Part shown: positions 25,110-34,161 of the stretch, one piece after another
Position numbering within the stretch: position 1 is the first letter of the stretch
Layout of the letters: each line of letters starts with the position of its first letter
DNA from: SYIM01 sp041182885
Lineage (GTDB): Bacteria; Pseudomonadota; Gammaproteobacteria; Burkholderiales; Burkholderiaceae_E
DNA: 54,466 nucleotides
Assembly (NCBI GenBank): GCA_049423065.1
Contig: JBMSQB010000022.1
Span: 1-54,466 of the forward strand
Direction of reading: 5' to 3'
The notes under the pieces: generated by a model
The model's input: only the letters and a program-made list of their open reading frames with translations
What the model was told of the DNA's origin: nothing
Databases searched by the model: none
Position numbers and translations under genes: made by a program

Positions 25110-26066
25110 TCAGTCTGCCTTGAGGCCCGCCTTGCGGATGATTGGCCCCCATTTTTCACGCTCGGTCTTTTCAAATGCTGCCAGCTCGGCAGGCGTCCCC
25201 CCCACGGGTTCGTGACCCAGCTGAAGGAGCCGCTGCTGCGTGTCGGGTTGCGCCAGCACCTTTGCGACTTCGGCATTGAGACGCGTGATGACGGCAGCCG
25301 GCGTGCCCTTGGGCGCATAGAGCGCATTCCACGCAGACACGTCAAATCCCGGAACGCCCTGCTCGGCGACCGTGGGCACCCCGGGAAGGAGTGCGGAGGG
25401 CTTGGCCGAGGTGACAGCGAGCGCGCGGAGCTTGCCACTTGCGAGCCCGGGCTTGGCCGCGCTGATGGTGTCAATCAGAAGCGGCAGCTGCCCACCCAGT
25501 ACGTCGGTGGCTGCCGCAGGCGAGCCCTTGTAGGGAACGCCGAACAGGCTGATGCCTGTGCGCTCCTTCAGCAGTTCGACCACCAGCCGTGCGGTGGTGC
25601 TGGGCATGGCCATGTCGGCTGATTTTGGATTGGCACGGGCGGCATCCAGCGCTTCGGTCACACTCTTGAAGGTGGCCGACGGACCCGCAGCGATCACCAT
25701 GGGGAAGCGGCTGACCAGGATGATGGGCTCGAACGCTTTCTCTGCGTCGTAACCGGTGGACGCGTAGAGAAACGGATTCATGGTCTGCGTGCCCGAGGTG
25801 CCCATGGTGAGCGTGTAACCATCGGGGGCTGCGCGGGCGGCTTCGGCGGTACCGACGTTTCCGCCTGCACCAGCGCGGTTCTCGATGAAGAAGCTCTGAC
25901 CAATGGCCTTGCTGAGTTGTTCGGCCACGAACCGGGTGGCGACATCGGTTCCCTGTCCGGCCTGATAGGCCACGATGATCCGGACCGGGCGGGCAGGGTA
26001 GTCCTGCGCTAGCACGGAGGTAGAGCAGGTTGCCGCCGATACGGCGAGCAGCGCGAGCCATTTCAT
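25110..26066 (-). CDS. Bug/TctC-family substrate-binding protein
   Basis: This 318-residue periplasmic Bug protein has a short Sec signal (MKWLALLAVSAATCSTSVLA, cleavage before QDYP). Family marks are YPARPVRIIVAYQAGQGTDV, FFIENRAGAGGNVGTAEAAR, PDGYTLTMG, ISLFGVPYKGSPAAATDVLG and the closing GPIIRKAGLKAD. GGAGA lies about nine bases before ATG 26066. It is embedded in the CoA-ligase and selenoprotein operon, 16 bases upstream of the selenoprotein. It is therefore the best candidate to bind the pathway's starting compound outside the cell. Confidence 0.88.
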   Translation of the reverse strand: MKWLALLAVSAATCSTSVLAQDYPARPVRIIVAYQAGQGTDVATRFVAEQLSKAIGQSFFIENRAGAGGNVGTAEAARAAPDGYTLTMGTSGTQTMNPFLYASTGYDAEKAFEPIILVSRFPMVIAAGPSATFKSVTEALDAARANPKSADMAMPSTTARLVVELLKERTGISLFGVPYKGSPAAATDVLGGQLPLLIDTISAAKPGLASGKLRALAVTSAKPSALLPGVPTVAEQGVPGFDVSAWNALYAPKGTPAAVITRLNAEVAKVLAQPDTQQRLLQLGHEPVGGTPAELAAFEKTEREKWGPIIRKAGLKAD

Positions 26067-26116
26067 GATGGGTGTCTCCGGTTGATCGTTGTGGGCATCA
26101 CGATGCCTGAAAGGTG

Positions 26117-27349
26117 TCAGCGCGGCAACCGTTCGAGTACCGCTCCGCTCGCTCTCAGGCTGGCCCTCGCGGCTTCGTCGTAACCATGCTCGGCGAGAAT
26201 GGCGTCGGTATCGGCTCCAAATGCTGGCGGTGCCTTGCCCGGGGAGCCTGGGGTCGCGGACAGCTTGAGCGGAATGCCAGTGCTCCGATAGTCGCCTTCA
26301 CCCGTCACGGCCATGTTGCGGTGGCGGGTATGCTCAAGCGCAAACGCCTCGGGAATGGAATTGACCGGACCAATGGGCACACCCGCTGCCATGAGTTCAT
26401 CGCAGAGCGGGTAGCGTGTCAGCACAGACAGCGTCTTCTCGATGGTTTCGCGAAGCGCTGGTCGGTGCTGCATGCGCTGCGCGTTGTTTGAGAAACGTGG
26501 ATCGGTGAGCAGGTGATTCAGCCCGACGTGCTCGCAGAAGCGGCGGAACTGTCCGTCATTGACCACACCCAGAAAAATCTCGCCATCGGCGCAGCGATAC
26601 CGGTCGTAGGCAGCGATACTGGGATGCGCGCTTCCGAGGAGCCCTGGTGTGCGGCCCGAGTGCATCCAGTTGACCGCCTGCGGCACCAGGATGCTGAGCG
26701 CGCTGTCAAAGAGCGTGGCTTCAACCCGCTGGCCGCGCCCCGTCCGCGTACGTGCAAGCACGGCCATCAGAATGCCGCTTACCGCCATGTGGCCCGTCAC
26801 CAGATCGACGATTGGAACCCCCACGCGGGTGGGGCCCGCAGCAGGGTCGCCATTGATGCTCATCAACCCGCACATGGCCTGCAGGACGGCGTCATAGCCG
26901 GGCAGTCCGCCCAGCGGGCCGTCGCGACCGAACCCGGAGATCGAGCAGTAGATAAGCCCGGGAAAACGTGGCGAAAGATCGTGCTCGAAGCCCAGACCCC
27001 AGCGTTCCATGGTGCCGGGCAGGAGATTTTCCACCAGTACGTCGGCGCCATCGAGCAGGCGCAGCAGAACCTCGCGCGCTTCGGGACGGTTGAGGTCGAG
27101 CGAGAGCGCGCGCTTGCCGCGATTGAGATTGCCGAAATAGGCGGCTGATCCGATAGCAGTGAAGGGCGGACCCAGATGACGGGTTTCGTCGCCGCTGGGC
27201 GGCTCGACCTTGATCACGTCCGCGCCGTGATCGGCGAGCGTTTGAGTGCAGAGTGGCCCGGCGACCACGCGCGACAGATCGATGACGCGCAGGCCCTCAA
27301 GCGCGCGCGGCGGCTGATCGGGTCGGGTGGGAGCGTTGGCGTCAGTCAT
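26117..27349 (-). CDS. CaiB/BaiF (class III) CoA-transferase
   Basis: This 410-residue class III CoA-transferase moves CoA between organic acids. Features are LEGLRVIDLSRVVAGPLCTQ, DHGADVIKVEPPSGDETRHL, LSLDLNRPEAREVLLRLL, DVLVENLLPGTMERWGLG, and the catalytic Asp in VPIVDLVTGHMAVSG. Its ATG overlaps the stop of the MaoC-like gene by four bases (ATGA). With a CoA ligase two genes upstream, the operon has two ways to make or exchange acyl-CoA. A second family member is at 31123. Confidence 0.9.
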   Translation of the reverse strand: MTDANAPTRPDQPPRALEGLRVIDLSRVVAGPLCTQTLADHGADVIKVEPPSGDETRHLGPPFTAIGSAAYFGNLNRGKRALSLDLNRPEAREVLLRLLDGADVLVENLLPGTMERWGLGFEHDLSPRFPGLIYCSISGFGRDGPLGGLPGYDAVLQAMCGLMSINGDPAAGPTRVGVPIVDLVTGHMAVSGILMAVLARTRTGRGQRVEATLFDSALSILVPQAVNWMHSGRTPGLLGSAHPSIAAYDRYRCADGEIFLGVVNDGQFRRFCEHVGLNHLLTDPRFSNNAQRMQHRPALRETIEKTLSVLTRYPLCDELMAAGVPIGPVNSIPEAFALEHTRHRNMAVTGEGDYRSTGIPLKLSATPGSPGKAPPAFGADTDAILAEHGYDEAARASLRASGAVLERLPR

Positions 27350-28485
27350 GTTCGGGAGGGCAGTTCCACGATGCCGGTGCCAAGCACCGAGAGTTCCTGA
27401 TCCTGATTGTGGGCCTGCTGCTCGATTTCGACCAGATGGCGTCCGTTTTCCACGAACTTGCGCGTCACCCGTCCCTGGATGTAGAGGAGGTCACCCTGGG
27501 GGTTGTGGCGACGGATCTTGCAGGAGGCCTTGCGCAGAAAGCCGCGGTCGCCCATCCAGTTGGTGAGGTGATGCGTGAGCCATGACGCCCGCTCGGGCCC
27601 GTAGTCATAGGCGCCCGGTGCGCCCACCTCGAGCGCGAAGTCTTCCTCCCAGTGCACCCGCTCGGGCACATCGGGAATGCCGAAGCGATTGGTGATGCCC
27701 ACGCCCGGATGGGCGTCAATCAGCTTCCAGGCAAGTTTGTTCGCCCGGATGTAAAGCCCACCCCAGCCCTGCGCGTAAGCAATGAAACCGGTCACCGTCA
27801 TCGGGCCCTTCAGCATGACCGGGAGCGCTTCGTTCTCTGAGACATCTTCCCAGAAACGCGGCGTTGCGCCCCGCACTGGTTCGTCGCGATAGAGCTTGTA
27901 GGCCTCCGCGATCTCTTCGGCCGTATAGCGTTGGGGGGCGCGTTCGCGCGTGTGGCGGTATTTGGTGCCCTGCTCGCGCGCCGTGTCGCGCTCGGTGCGA
28001 AAGCACCAGCTGTCAGCCTCGGCGACAAGCTCGTCCTGCTGGTTGTAAAAATTCACGTGATAGATCTGCTGGACCGCGCGGCCTGCGAAGCGCGTTTCAT
28101 GAAGCACCAGGTCCTTGAGCCAGGACTCGGTGCGGATCTCGTCGTTGCGTCGCACGGGCAGATGCCAGCTCCAGTCGGAGCCTGACCACATGGCGTGAAT
28201 ACCGGGCAGGCCGCCCACATAACCGGAGATGATGCGGTTGGTGGAAAAAAGAAAGCTGGGCAGCGCGACGATGCCGCCATAGTGACTGGTGGCAGCGTAG
28301 TCGGGGTCGCACCAGAGCGGGTTGTCGTCGCCGATGCCGTGTGCGTAGTGGCGGATGTTGTCGCGGGTGGCCTCGTGGCACCAGGGCTCAGCCTGGTTTT
28401 CGATCCTGACGCCAATTCGGCGGCGCAGCGCATCGAGGCCGCTTTCGGTGATTTTCGGGAACGAGCGTTCCGGTGACGTTGACAT
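27346..28485 (-). CDS. MaoC-like double hot-dog acyl-CoA hydratase/dehydratase
   Basis: This 379-residue protein looks like a tandem hot-dog-fold hydratase. The N-terminal half has HYAHGIGDDNPLWCDPDYAA, the D-N/H pattern expected of the MaoC active site (Asp and His near GDDNPL and TSHYGG). The C-terminal half ends in YIQGRVTRKFVENGRHLVEI, a MaoC-type closing strand. Family relatives hydrate enoyl-CoA or mesaconyl-CoA-like thioesters. ATG 28485 is preferred over 28536, which would overlap the CoA-ligase gene. It stops inside the CoA-transferase start. The substrate is not evident, but it fits a CoA-thioester pathway. Confidence 0.75.
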   Translation of the reverse strand: MSTSPERSFPKITESGLDALRRRIGVRIENQAEPWCHEATRDNIRHYAHGIGDDNPLWCDPDYAATSHYGGIVALPSFLFSTNRIISGYVGGLPGIHAMWSGSDWSWHLPVRRNDEIRTESWLKDLVLHETRFAGRAVQQIYHVNFYNQQDELVAEADSWCFRTERDTAREQGTKYRHTRERAPQRYTAEEIAEAYKLYRDEPVRGATPRFWEDVSENEALPVMLKGPMTVTGFIAYAQGWGGLYIRANKLAWKLIDAHPGVGITNRFGIPDVPERVHWEEDFALEVGAPGAYDYGPERASWLTHHLTNWMGDRGFLRKASCKIRRHNPQGDLLYIQGRVTRKFVENGRHLVEIEQQAHNQDQELSVLGTGIVELPSRT

Positions 28486-28489
28486 GTCT

Positions 28490-30097
28490 TCAGACTCCAG
28501 GAAAAGAGGGGGGTGCGGGACGCGGCGCATCGGCATTGCTCACGGCCTCCGCATGGGCGAGCGCCTCGCGTTCACGAAGGATCTTTCGGTTGATTTTCCC
28601 GGCCGGATTTTTGGGGAGTTCCGCAACAAATACGATCTTTCGGGGATATTCGTGCTGGCTCAGGTTGTTGCGGACCCGCGTCTGGATTTCCTCGATGAAA
28701 GCGCTGTCACCGGTCCGGCGGGAGACGACGAACGCTTTCACGATGCTGCCGCGGAGCGCGTCTGGAACGCCGATCGCGGCGGCCTCCTGAACATCGGGGT
28801 GTTTGAGGATGGCGTCTTCGATCTCGACTGCGCTCATGGTCCAGCCGGCTGAAATGATCACGTCATCGGCGCGGCCGCCATGCCAGAAATAGCCGTCTTC
28901 ATCGACACGCCCCAGGTCTTTGGTGGGTACCCAGCGGTCACGACGCCAGACTTTCAGCTCTCCGGTGACGCCCGGGGCGCAGGGCTGGCCATTGGCATCC
29001 TGGACCTCAACCCGGCCCCCCGGCACGGGCTTGCCCAGGGAGCCCGGCTTCACCGGAAAATCGGGGGCGCCAGGGTAGTTCACCAGCACCACGCCGATTT
29101 CCGTGGTGCCGTACATGCTGCACACCGGGGCGCCGAAGGTGGACTCGGCAAAGCCGAGCGTCTCGGTATCAATCGGCTCGCCGGTGAAGGAGAGCTTGTG
29201 CAGCTGGTAACGATAGCGTGACGCGACACCGCTGTGACGCATCATGCGGTAATGCGTGGCCGCGGCCGACAGGTTGGTGAAGCCCTGCTCGGCAAGCGCC
29301 TGCAGCAGTCGTGCTGCATCGAACTTCCCGGCATAAACGCCGATGGTGACCCCCAGCGCAAGCGGCGCGAGCGTGCCGTGCCACAGACCATGACCCCAGG
29401 CGGGCGAGGACGGGCACATGAAGCGGTCTCCCGGACGGATACCCGTACCGTAGAGCGCAGCCAGCATCAGCGTGACCAGCGCGGCGTGGGTGTGGCGCAC
29501 GGCTTCGGGCAGTTCCCGGGTGGTGCCCGAGGTGTATTGAAAGATCGCGAGATCGCTGGCCCGGGTATCGGTCTGAAATACGTCTGGCCATTGCGCAAGC
29601 TCGGCCTGGAGCGCGGCGCTGTCGTAGAGGCACTCGAGCCCGGCGATGCCGGCCACGGCCTGGGCCTTCTCGGGCACGGTAACCAGCACGCGCGGCTGGC
29701 AGTCGAGCACTCTCAGCCGCACGCCATCGGGCCCGAACAGCGTAAAGAGCGGCACTGCGATCGCGCCCAGCTTGATCGCGCCGAAAATTGCCGCATAAAA
29801 CAGGCGGCCTGGCTCCAGCATCACCGCCACCCGGTCGCCAGGCCCGATACCGCGCGCGGCAAGCAGATGCGCAAAGCGAGAAGAGTCAGCCGAAATCTGG
29901 CGAAAGCTGAGAAGTTCGTCGGCCTGACCAGGGCGAACCACGATCACCGCCGTGCGGTCGCCGCAGGCATGTCGGTCGATGCACTCGTGAGCGATGTTGA
30001 GCCGCTCCCGGTTGCCGTCGAACAGGTCCCACAGCGCATCTTTGGAGCAGTGCTGCTGCGCGTCGGCGTAGCGGGTGAGTTCGGTGAGTAGCGGCAT
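28490..30097 (-). CDS. AMP-dependent acyl-CoA synthetase/ligase with variant P-loop
   Basis: This 535-residue member of the acyl/aryl-CoA ligase family activates a carboxylic acid with ATP and CoA. The ATP loop reads QYTSGTTRELPEAVRHTHAA, where the usual second Gly is Arg and the usual Lys is Glu. The rest is standard: SMYGTTEIGVVLVNYP, the A7-like TKDLGRVDEDGYFWHGGRAD with DVIISAGWTMSAVEIE, and the C-terminal catalytic lysine region PKNPAGKINRKILRE. It resembles medium-chain or benzoate-type ligases. An in-frame GTG at 30121 is possible, but ATG 30097 gives the more family-like N-terminus. First gene of the minus-strand selenoprotein operon. Confidence 0.87.
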   Translation of the reverse strand: MPLLTELTRYADAQQHCSKDALWDLFDGNRERLNIAHECIDRHACGDRTAVIVVRPGQADELLSFRQISADSSRFAHLLAARGIGPGDRVAVMLEPGRLFYAAIFGAIKLGAIAVPLFTLFGPDGVRLRVLDCQPRVLVTVPEKAQAVAGIAGLECLYDSAALQAELAQWPDVFQTDTRASDLAIFQYTSGTTRELPEAVRHTHAALVTLMLAALYGTGIRPGDRFMCPSSPAWGHGLWHGTLAPLALGVTIGVYAGKFDAARLLQALAEQGFTNLSAAATHYRMMRHSGVASRYRYQLHKLSFTGEPIDTETLGFAESTFGAPVCSMYGTTEIGVVLVNYPGAPDFPVKPGSLGKPVPGGRVEVQDANGQPCAPGVTGELKVWRRDRWVPTKDLGRVDEDGYFWHGGRADDVIISAGWTMSAVEIEDAILKHPDVQEAAAIGVPDALRGSIVKAFVVSRRTGDSAFIEEIQTRVRNNLSQHEYPRKIVFVAELPKNPAGKINRKILREREALAHAEAVSNADAPRPAPPSFPGV

Positions 30098-30147
30098 GAA
30101 GGAGGGCAGGCGCCCGTGCACGGGTGACAGGAATCAATGGATACGGG

Positions 30148-30180
30148 ACTATGGCGTGGCACACAAAGATTTGTCAATTG
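30148..30180 (-). promoter_or_regulatory. divergent promoter/operator between CoA-ligase operon and IclR gene
   Basis: On the minus strand a consensus TTGACA (30177-30172) is followed 18 bases later by CATAGT (30153-30148), a plausible sigma-70 promoter for the operon starting at 30097. A perfect palindrome ACAAA-GA-TTTGT (30163-30174) overlaps the -35 region, and CAATTG follows at 30175-30180. The IclR gene starts at 30197 in the opposite direction, so binding here could control both. Confidence 0.55.
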
Positions 30181-30196
30181 GCGTTAATATTTGTAT

Positions 30197-31030
30197 ATGG
30201 ACAAAAAAATGCGATCGTTACCGGATCTTGCCGCGACCGGGTCTTCCCGGCCTGTCCGGCCCGGTCCCGCCACATTGGCTGAGCGCATTCGTCCGGTGCC
30301 TGCGGTCAGCCGGGCGGTTGCGATACTGCGTGCGCTTGGGCGGAGCGCCGAACCGCTGGGTGTGAAGGCCCTCGCCGATCAGCTCGACATCGTCCCCAGC
30401 ACCTGTTTGCACATCCTTCGTGTGCTGGTGGCCGAGCAGCTGGTGCGAATCGACCCCAGCACGCGTCGCTACAGCCTGGGTAACGGTCTGGCCACTCTCG
30501 CCCGGGCTGCCCTTGCCCGCGACCCGTTCCCGGCGCTCGCTCAGCCTGCGCTTGATCGGCTCTCGCAGCGCTGGAAGGTCACTGCGATCGGCGTTGAAAT
30601 CGTTGCACTCGAGCACATGCTGGTGCTCGCGATCTCTCGCTCGGAAGCCCCGTTCCGTTTGCATGTCGATGTTGGCAGCCGCTTCCCCGCCCTCATCAGC
30701 GCCACCGGGCGCCTGGTGGCTGCGTTTACGCAGTGGCCGCCAGGGGAATTGGAGGCCAGGTTCCGGAAACTGCGGTGGCAGAAAGCGCCGGGCTACCGGC
30801 GTTGGCTCGGACAGGTTGCCGAAGTGCGCGAGCGCGGCTACAGCCTCGACGAAGGCGATTACATCGCAGGCGTGAGGCTGGTAGCCGTGCCGGTCTTCAA
30901 TGCCGGCGGCCTGCTGTCGCATGCCCTGGTGGCAGCCGAAATGGGAGAGTCGAACAGCGCGCGGGCCCGGCGGGGCCTGATCGACGATCTGCTTGTGCAG
31001 GCCCGCGCGCTGTCTGGCGCGCTCGCCTGA
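30197..31030 (+). CDS. IclR-family transcriptional regulator
   Basis: This 277-residue regulator has a winged helix-turn-helix at about residues 33-95 (VSRAVAILRALGRSAEPLGV, LADQLDIVPSTCLHILRVLV, RRYSLGNG) and the IclR effector domain after it (FRLHVDVGSRFPALISATGR, ERGYSLDEGDYIAGVRLVAV). ATG 30197 follows a TTG at 30191 that I do not favour. It is transcribed away from the CoA-ligase and selenoprotein operon across a 99-base gap with a palindrome, the usual arrangement for a local pathway regulator. IclR proteins normally bind aromatic or small carboxylic acids, so the effector may be the pathway substrate. Confidence 0.88.
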   Translation: MDKKMRSLPDLAATGSSRPVRPGPATLAERIRPVPAVSRAVAILRALGRSAEPLGVKALADQLDIVPSTCLHILRVLVAEQLVRIDPSTRRYSLGNGLATLARAALARDPFPALAQPALDRLSQRWKVTAIGVEIVALEHMLVLAISRSEAPFRLHVDVGSRFPALISATGRLVAAFTQWPPGELEARFRKLRWQKAPGYRRWLGQVAEVRERGYSLDEGDYIAGVRLVAVPVFNAGGLLSHALVAAEMGESNSARARRGLIDDLLVQARALSGALA

Positions 31031-31122
31031 GCAACCTGCGGCAGGACTGAAAGCGCGCGCCCGAAGCCGCCCTGTTTGCGATCAGCCGCGCTCGCCCGTC
31101 GCAGCCGGGACGTTGGTCGCCG

Positions 31123-32217
31123 TCAGTCGGCTGTGCCCTGTTTCACCGCTGGCCGGACGGCGGGCGGGGCGCCATCCACCCAGGCCGGGAATAGCGCCTG
31201 AAGGCTGCCGTCAGGTGCCCGAACCACCAGTCGACGACTGGCGAGGCGAGGGCTGGCCATTGCCTCGCCAAGCGCAAGCACCGGCGAGACGCAGCATTCA
31301 TCGTCAGAAAATCGAGCCAGGCACTCATCGAACGACAGCGCGGCCATCACCTCGGCCACGTCCGCGATCAACCGGTGTTGCGGCAGGGGCTCGACCTGCC
31401 GAGCCACCCACTCCGGATGGCCTGCTGTTTCGCTGAACCGTCGCCAGAACTTGGGCTCGACCGCGCCAACCACCACATGCCGATCATCGCGGGTGCGATA
31501 CACCTGGTAATACGCCGCACCACCATTCAGATAGGTGGTTCGCCGCTCGGGAACCGCACGGTTCTCGCCGAAGTCGGCCACCTGCAGCATCTGAAGCGGC
31601 ATGATGACATCGGCAAGCCCCAGATCGATTGCGCAGCCCTGTCCGGTATTGTGCCGCCCCTGAAGCGCGCCCAGGATCGCGATCGCCGCAAAGAGGCTGC
31701 CTGATACATCTGCAACCGGCGGATCGAAAAACACCGGGTCGCCATGACCATTGCGATCCAGTACGCCGGCCTCGGCAAGATAGTTGGCGTCATGTCCGGC
31801 TTTCTGCAGCGATTCGCCAGCCGCGCCGTAGCCGCTGATTGAACATACGATCAGCCGTGGCGCTTGCGCCCTGAGCAACCCGATGCCCAGCCCCAGTCGC
31901 TCCATCACGCCGGGCCTGAAGCCCTCGATCAGCACGTCGGCCTCGCGCGCAAGCGCGAGCAGCGCCTCGCGTCCCTGGGAATGCTTGAGATCGATCCGGA
32001 GAATACGCTTGCCAGCGTTGAGCGTCTGATGAAACAGTCCTTCGCCCGCGTGGTTCCGCGGTCCGAGTGTTTGCATGGGATCGCCCGAGGGAGGCTCGAT
32101 CTTCAGGACATCAGCGCCCATGTCAGCGAGCAGCAGGCTCGCGAGCGGTCCCGGGATGTATTGCGACAGATCGAGGATACGAACGCCTGCCAGCCATTGG
32201 CTCATGCCTTGGCTCAT
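31123..32217 (-). CDS. CaiB/BaiF (class III) CoA-transferase
   Basis: This 364-residue class III CoA-transferase has LAGVRILDLSQYIPGPLASL, DMGADVLKIEPPSGDPMQTL, DVLIEGFRPGVMERLGLGIG and the catalytic Asp in PPVADVSGSLFAA. ATG 32217 is chosen because GGGTGA precedes it. An in-frame start at 32325 would add 36 residues without family resemblance. Slightly short for the family (usually 380-430). It is divergent from the enoyl-CoA hydratase gene, which suggests a joint acyl-CoA route. It differs clearly from the copy at 26117. Confidence 0.87.
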   Translation of the reverse strand: MSQGMSQWLAGVRILDLSQYIPGPLASLLLADMGADVLKIEPPSGDPMQTLGPRNHAGEGLFHQTLNAGKRILRIDLKHSQGREALLALAREADVLIEGFRPGVMERLGLGIGLLRAQAPRLIVCSISGYGAAGESLQKAGHDANYLAEAGVLDRNGHGDPVFFDPPVADVSGSLFAAIAILGALQGRHNTGQGCAIDLGLADVIMPLQMLQVADFGENRAVPERRTTYLNGGAAYYQVYRTRDDRHVVVGAVEPKFWRRFSETAGHPEWVARQVEPLPQHRLIADVAEVMAALSFDECLARFSDDECCVSPVLALGEAMASPRLASRRLVVRAPDGSLQALFPAWVDGAPPAVRPAVKQGTAD

Positions 32218-32373
32218 CGGTTCACCCGTCAATGACCATTCGTGGAGGGGGATGGAGTTCGAAAAGGCCTGGCCATTCGCGAGGCAAGTTCCCGGTCTCT
32301 TTATGATGGGCGCTGAGAATATCAACAGCCATCAGGCGGTGTCCAATGCCGCACTTGAGCGAGGAGAACCCCG

Positions 32374-33135
32374 TTGCCCATTCATGTCAGTCAACCCCGC
32401 CCCTCGGTCACGCTGGTAACGCTCGACAACCCTGCCAAACGAAATGCGCTGTCGCGCGCAGATCTGGCCGAACTCGGGCGACTGTGGGAGCGGCTCGATT
32501 CCGATCCGGGCTGTCGTGCGATTGTGCTCACGGGTGCGGGCGAAAAGGGCTTCTGTTCTGGCGCCGACATCGGAGGTGATCTGAGCGCGGCCGAGGAAAC
32601 TGCCCGCATCGTCAATGACGCACTCCTCAAGACTCGGACGTTTTCAAAGCCGATCATTGCGGCGATCAACGGCGATTGTGCAGGCGGCGGTGTGGAACTG
32701 CTTCTCGCCACCGATATCCGCGTAGCAGCACCCCATGCGCGCTTTGGCCTGCCGGAGGTCAAGTGGTCGATCTATCCGTTCGGAGGCGCTACGGTGAAAC
32801 TGGTGCAGCAGATTGGCTATGTGCATGCGATGGATCTGCTCCTCACGGCGCGACTGATTGACGCCGAGAGCGCGCGCGCCATGGCGCTGATCAATCGGGT
32901 CGTGCCAGCCGAGCAGGTGCTCGACGATGCGCTCGCCACCGCCAGCCTGATCGCGGCCAACAGTCCGGTGGCGGTTCAGGCAGTGCGCCAGCAGATCAGC
33001 GACTGCATTGCCGAACACGCCCGTAGCCGCGAGCCGATCGAGCAACGCCTGGGTGACCGGGTTCGCGCGAGCCCCTGGTTTGCAGAAGGCGTGGCGGCGT
33101 TTCGGGAAAAGCGACAACCCCGCTATGAAGACTGA
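32374..33135 (+). CDS. enoyl-CoA hydratase/isomerase family protein
   Basis: This 253-residue crotonase-fold enzyme adds water to, or isomerises, an enoyl-CoA. Motifs are NPAKRNALSRADLAEL, the oxyanion-hole loop KGFCSGADIG, INGDCAGGGVELLLATDIRV and ARFGLPEVKWSIYPFGG, where the Glu of LPEV is the usual catalytic acid. The start is a TTG at 32374. A strong GAGGAG at 32361-32366 sits seven bases upstream, and the ATG nearby is out of frame. It is divergent from the CoA-transferase and is followed by the SMP-30 lactonase in the same direction. Confidence 0.87.
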   Translation: MPIHVSQPRPSVTLVTLDNPAKRNALSRADLAELGRLWERLDSDPGCRAIVLTGAGEKGFCSGADIGGDLSAAEETARIVNDALLKTRTFSKPIIAAINGDCAGGGVELLLATDIRVAAPHARFGLPEVKWSIYPFGGATVKLVQQIGYVHAMDLLLTARLIDAESARAMALINRVVPAEQVLDDALATASLIAANSPVAVQAVRQQISDCIAEHARSREPIEQRLGDRVRASPWFAEGVAAFREKRQPRYED

Positions 33136-33257
33136 CACGCGAGGCCTTGCCGGTCGTGCGCGACCTCGCTAGATTGCCGGTCAGTGCGAAGCGCCCCCGG
33201 AGCGCATCGGCTTCGCAGCAATCCAGTAATTGACCCTTTTCTGGTTGGAGGCCCCCT

Positions 33258-34100
33258 ATGCGGCAACTCGACATTCTGCTGAGCGGACTCACCTTCCCCG
33301 AAGCCCCGCGCTGGCGCGGTGACCGGCTGTGGTTCTCCGATTTCTATTCGTTTCGTGTCATGACCGTGGGTCTGGATGGCCGCGACGAGACCATTGCCGA
33401 GGTGCCAGGGCGTCCGTCCGGGCTGGGCTGGACAGCGGACGGCGACCTGCTGGTGGTTTCCATGCTCGAAAAGAGGGTGATGCGGCTGCGCGCCGGCAAG
33501 CTTGAGCCCCATGCAGATCTTGGTGGTCTTGCCACCGGACCCTGTAACGACATGGTGACCGATGCACGCGGCCGCAGTTGGGTGGGCAACTTCGGCTATG
33601 ACCGCCATGCTGGCGAGTCGCCGCGCAACACCTGCATCGCCTTCATCTCCGAGCGTGGCGAGGTCATGAGCGCGGCCGATGATGTGGTCTTTCCGAACGG
33701 TATGGTGATCACCCCCGATGGCAGGAGCCTGATCGTGGGCGAAACCTTCGCGCACCGTCTCACCCGTTTTGACATCGAGCCCGATGGTCGGCTGGTCAAT
33801 CGCCGCCTGTTTGCCCAGATCGAGGGCGTGGCACCCGATGGCATTTGTCTGGACGCTGAAGGCGCCGTATGGGTGAGCAACCCTACCGGCAACCGCATGG
33901 TTCGGGTGTTTGAGGGCGGCAAGATTGCCGAAGAGATCCGAACCGGTCAGCGCAATTCCTACGCCTGCATGCTGGGCGGGCCTGGGCGCCAGACCCTGTT
34001 CGTGCTTACCAACAGTGGCGCCGGACCTGGAATGGCGAACAAACGCGATGGGTGCATCGAAGCGGTTGAGGTCGAGGTGCCAGGAGCAGGGCTGCCCTGA
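33258..34100 (+). CDS. SMP-30/gluconolactonase-family protein
   Basis: This 280-residue six-bladed beta-propeller belongs to the SMP-30/lactonase family, which hydrolyses lactones with a central divalent metal. Expected ligands are present: Glu15 in LTFPEAPRW, an Asn in VVFPNGMVITPDG and an Asp in GVAPDGICLDAEG. A GPCNDMVTDARGRSWVGNFG blade is also typical. GGAG eight bases before ATG 33258 supports the start. No signal peptide, so cytoplasmic. Which lactone it opens is not evident; neighbours suggest an aromatic or alicyclic acid pathway. Confidence 0.85.
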   Translation: MRQLDILLSGLTFPEAPRWRGDRLWFSDFYSFRVMTVGLDGRDETIAEVPGRPSGLGWTADGDLLVVSMLEKRVMRLRAGKLEPHADLGGLATGPCNDMVTDARGRSWVGNFGYDRHAGESPRNTCIAFISERGEVMSAADDVVFPNGMVITPDGRSLIVGETFAHRLTRFDIEPDGRLVNRRLFAQIEGVAPDGICLDAEGAVWVSNPTGNRMVRVFEGGKIAEEIRTGQRNSYACMLGGPGRQTLFVLTNSGAGPGMANKRDGCIEAVEVEVPGAGLP

Positions 34101-34161
34101 CCGACTAACGGATGGGTGTCCGCCACCGCAACCGCATTTCAACCGCACCCGGGCCTGCCCT

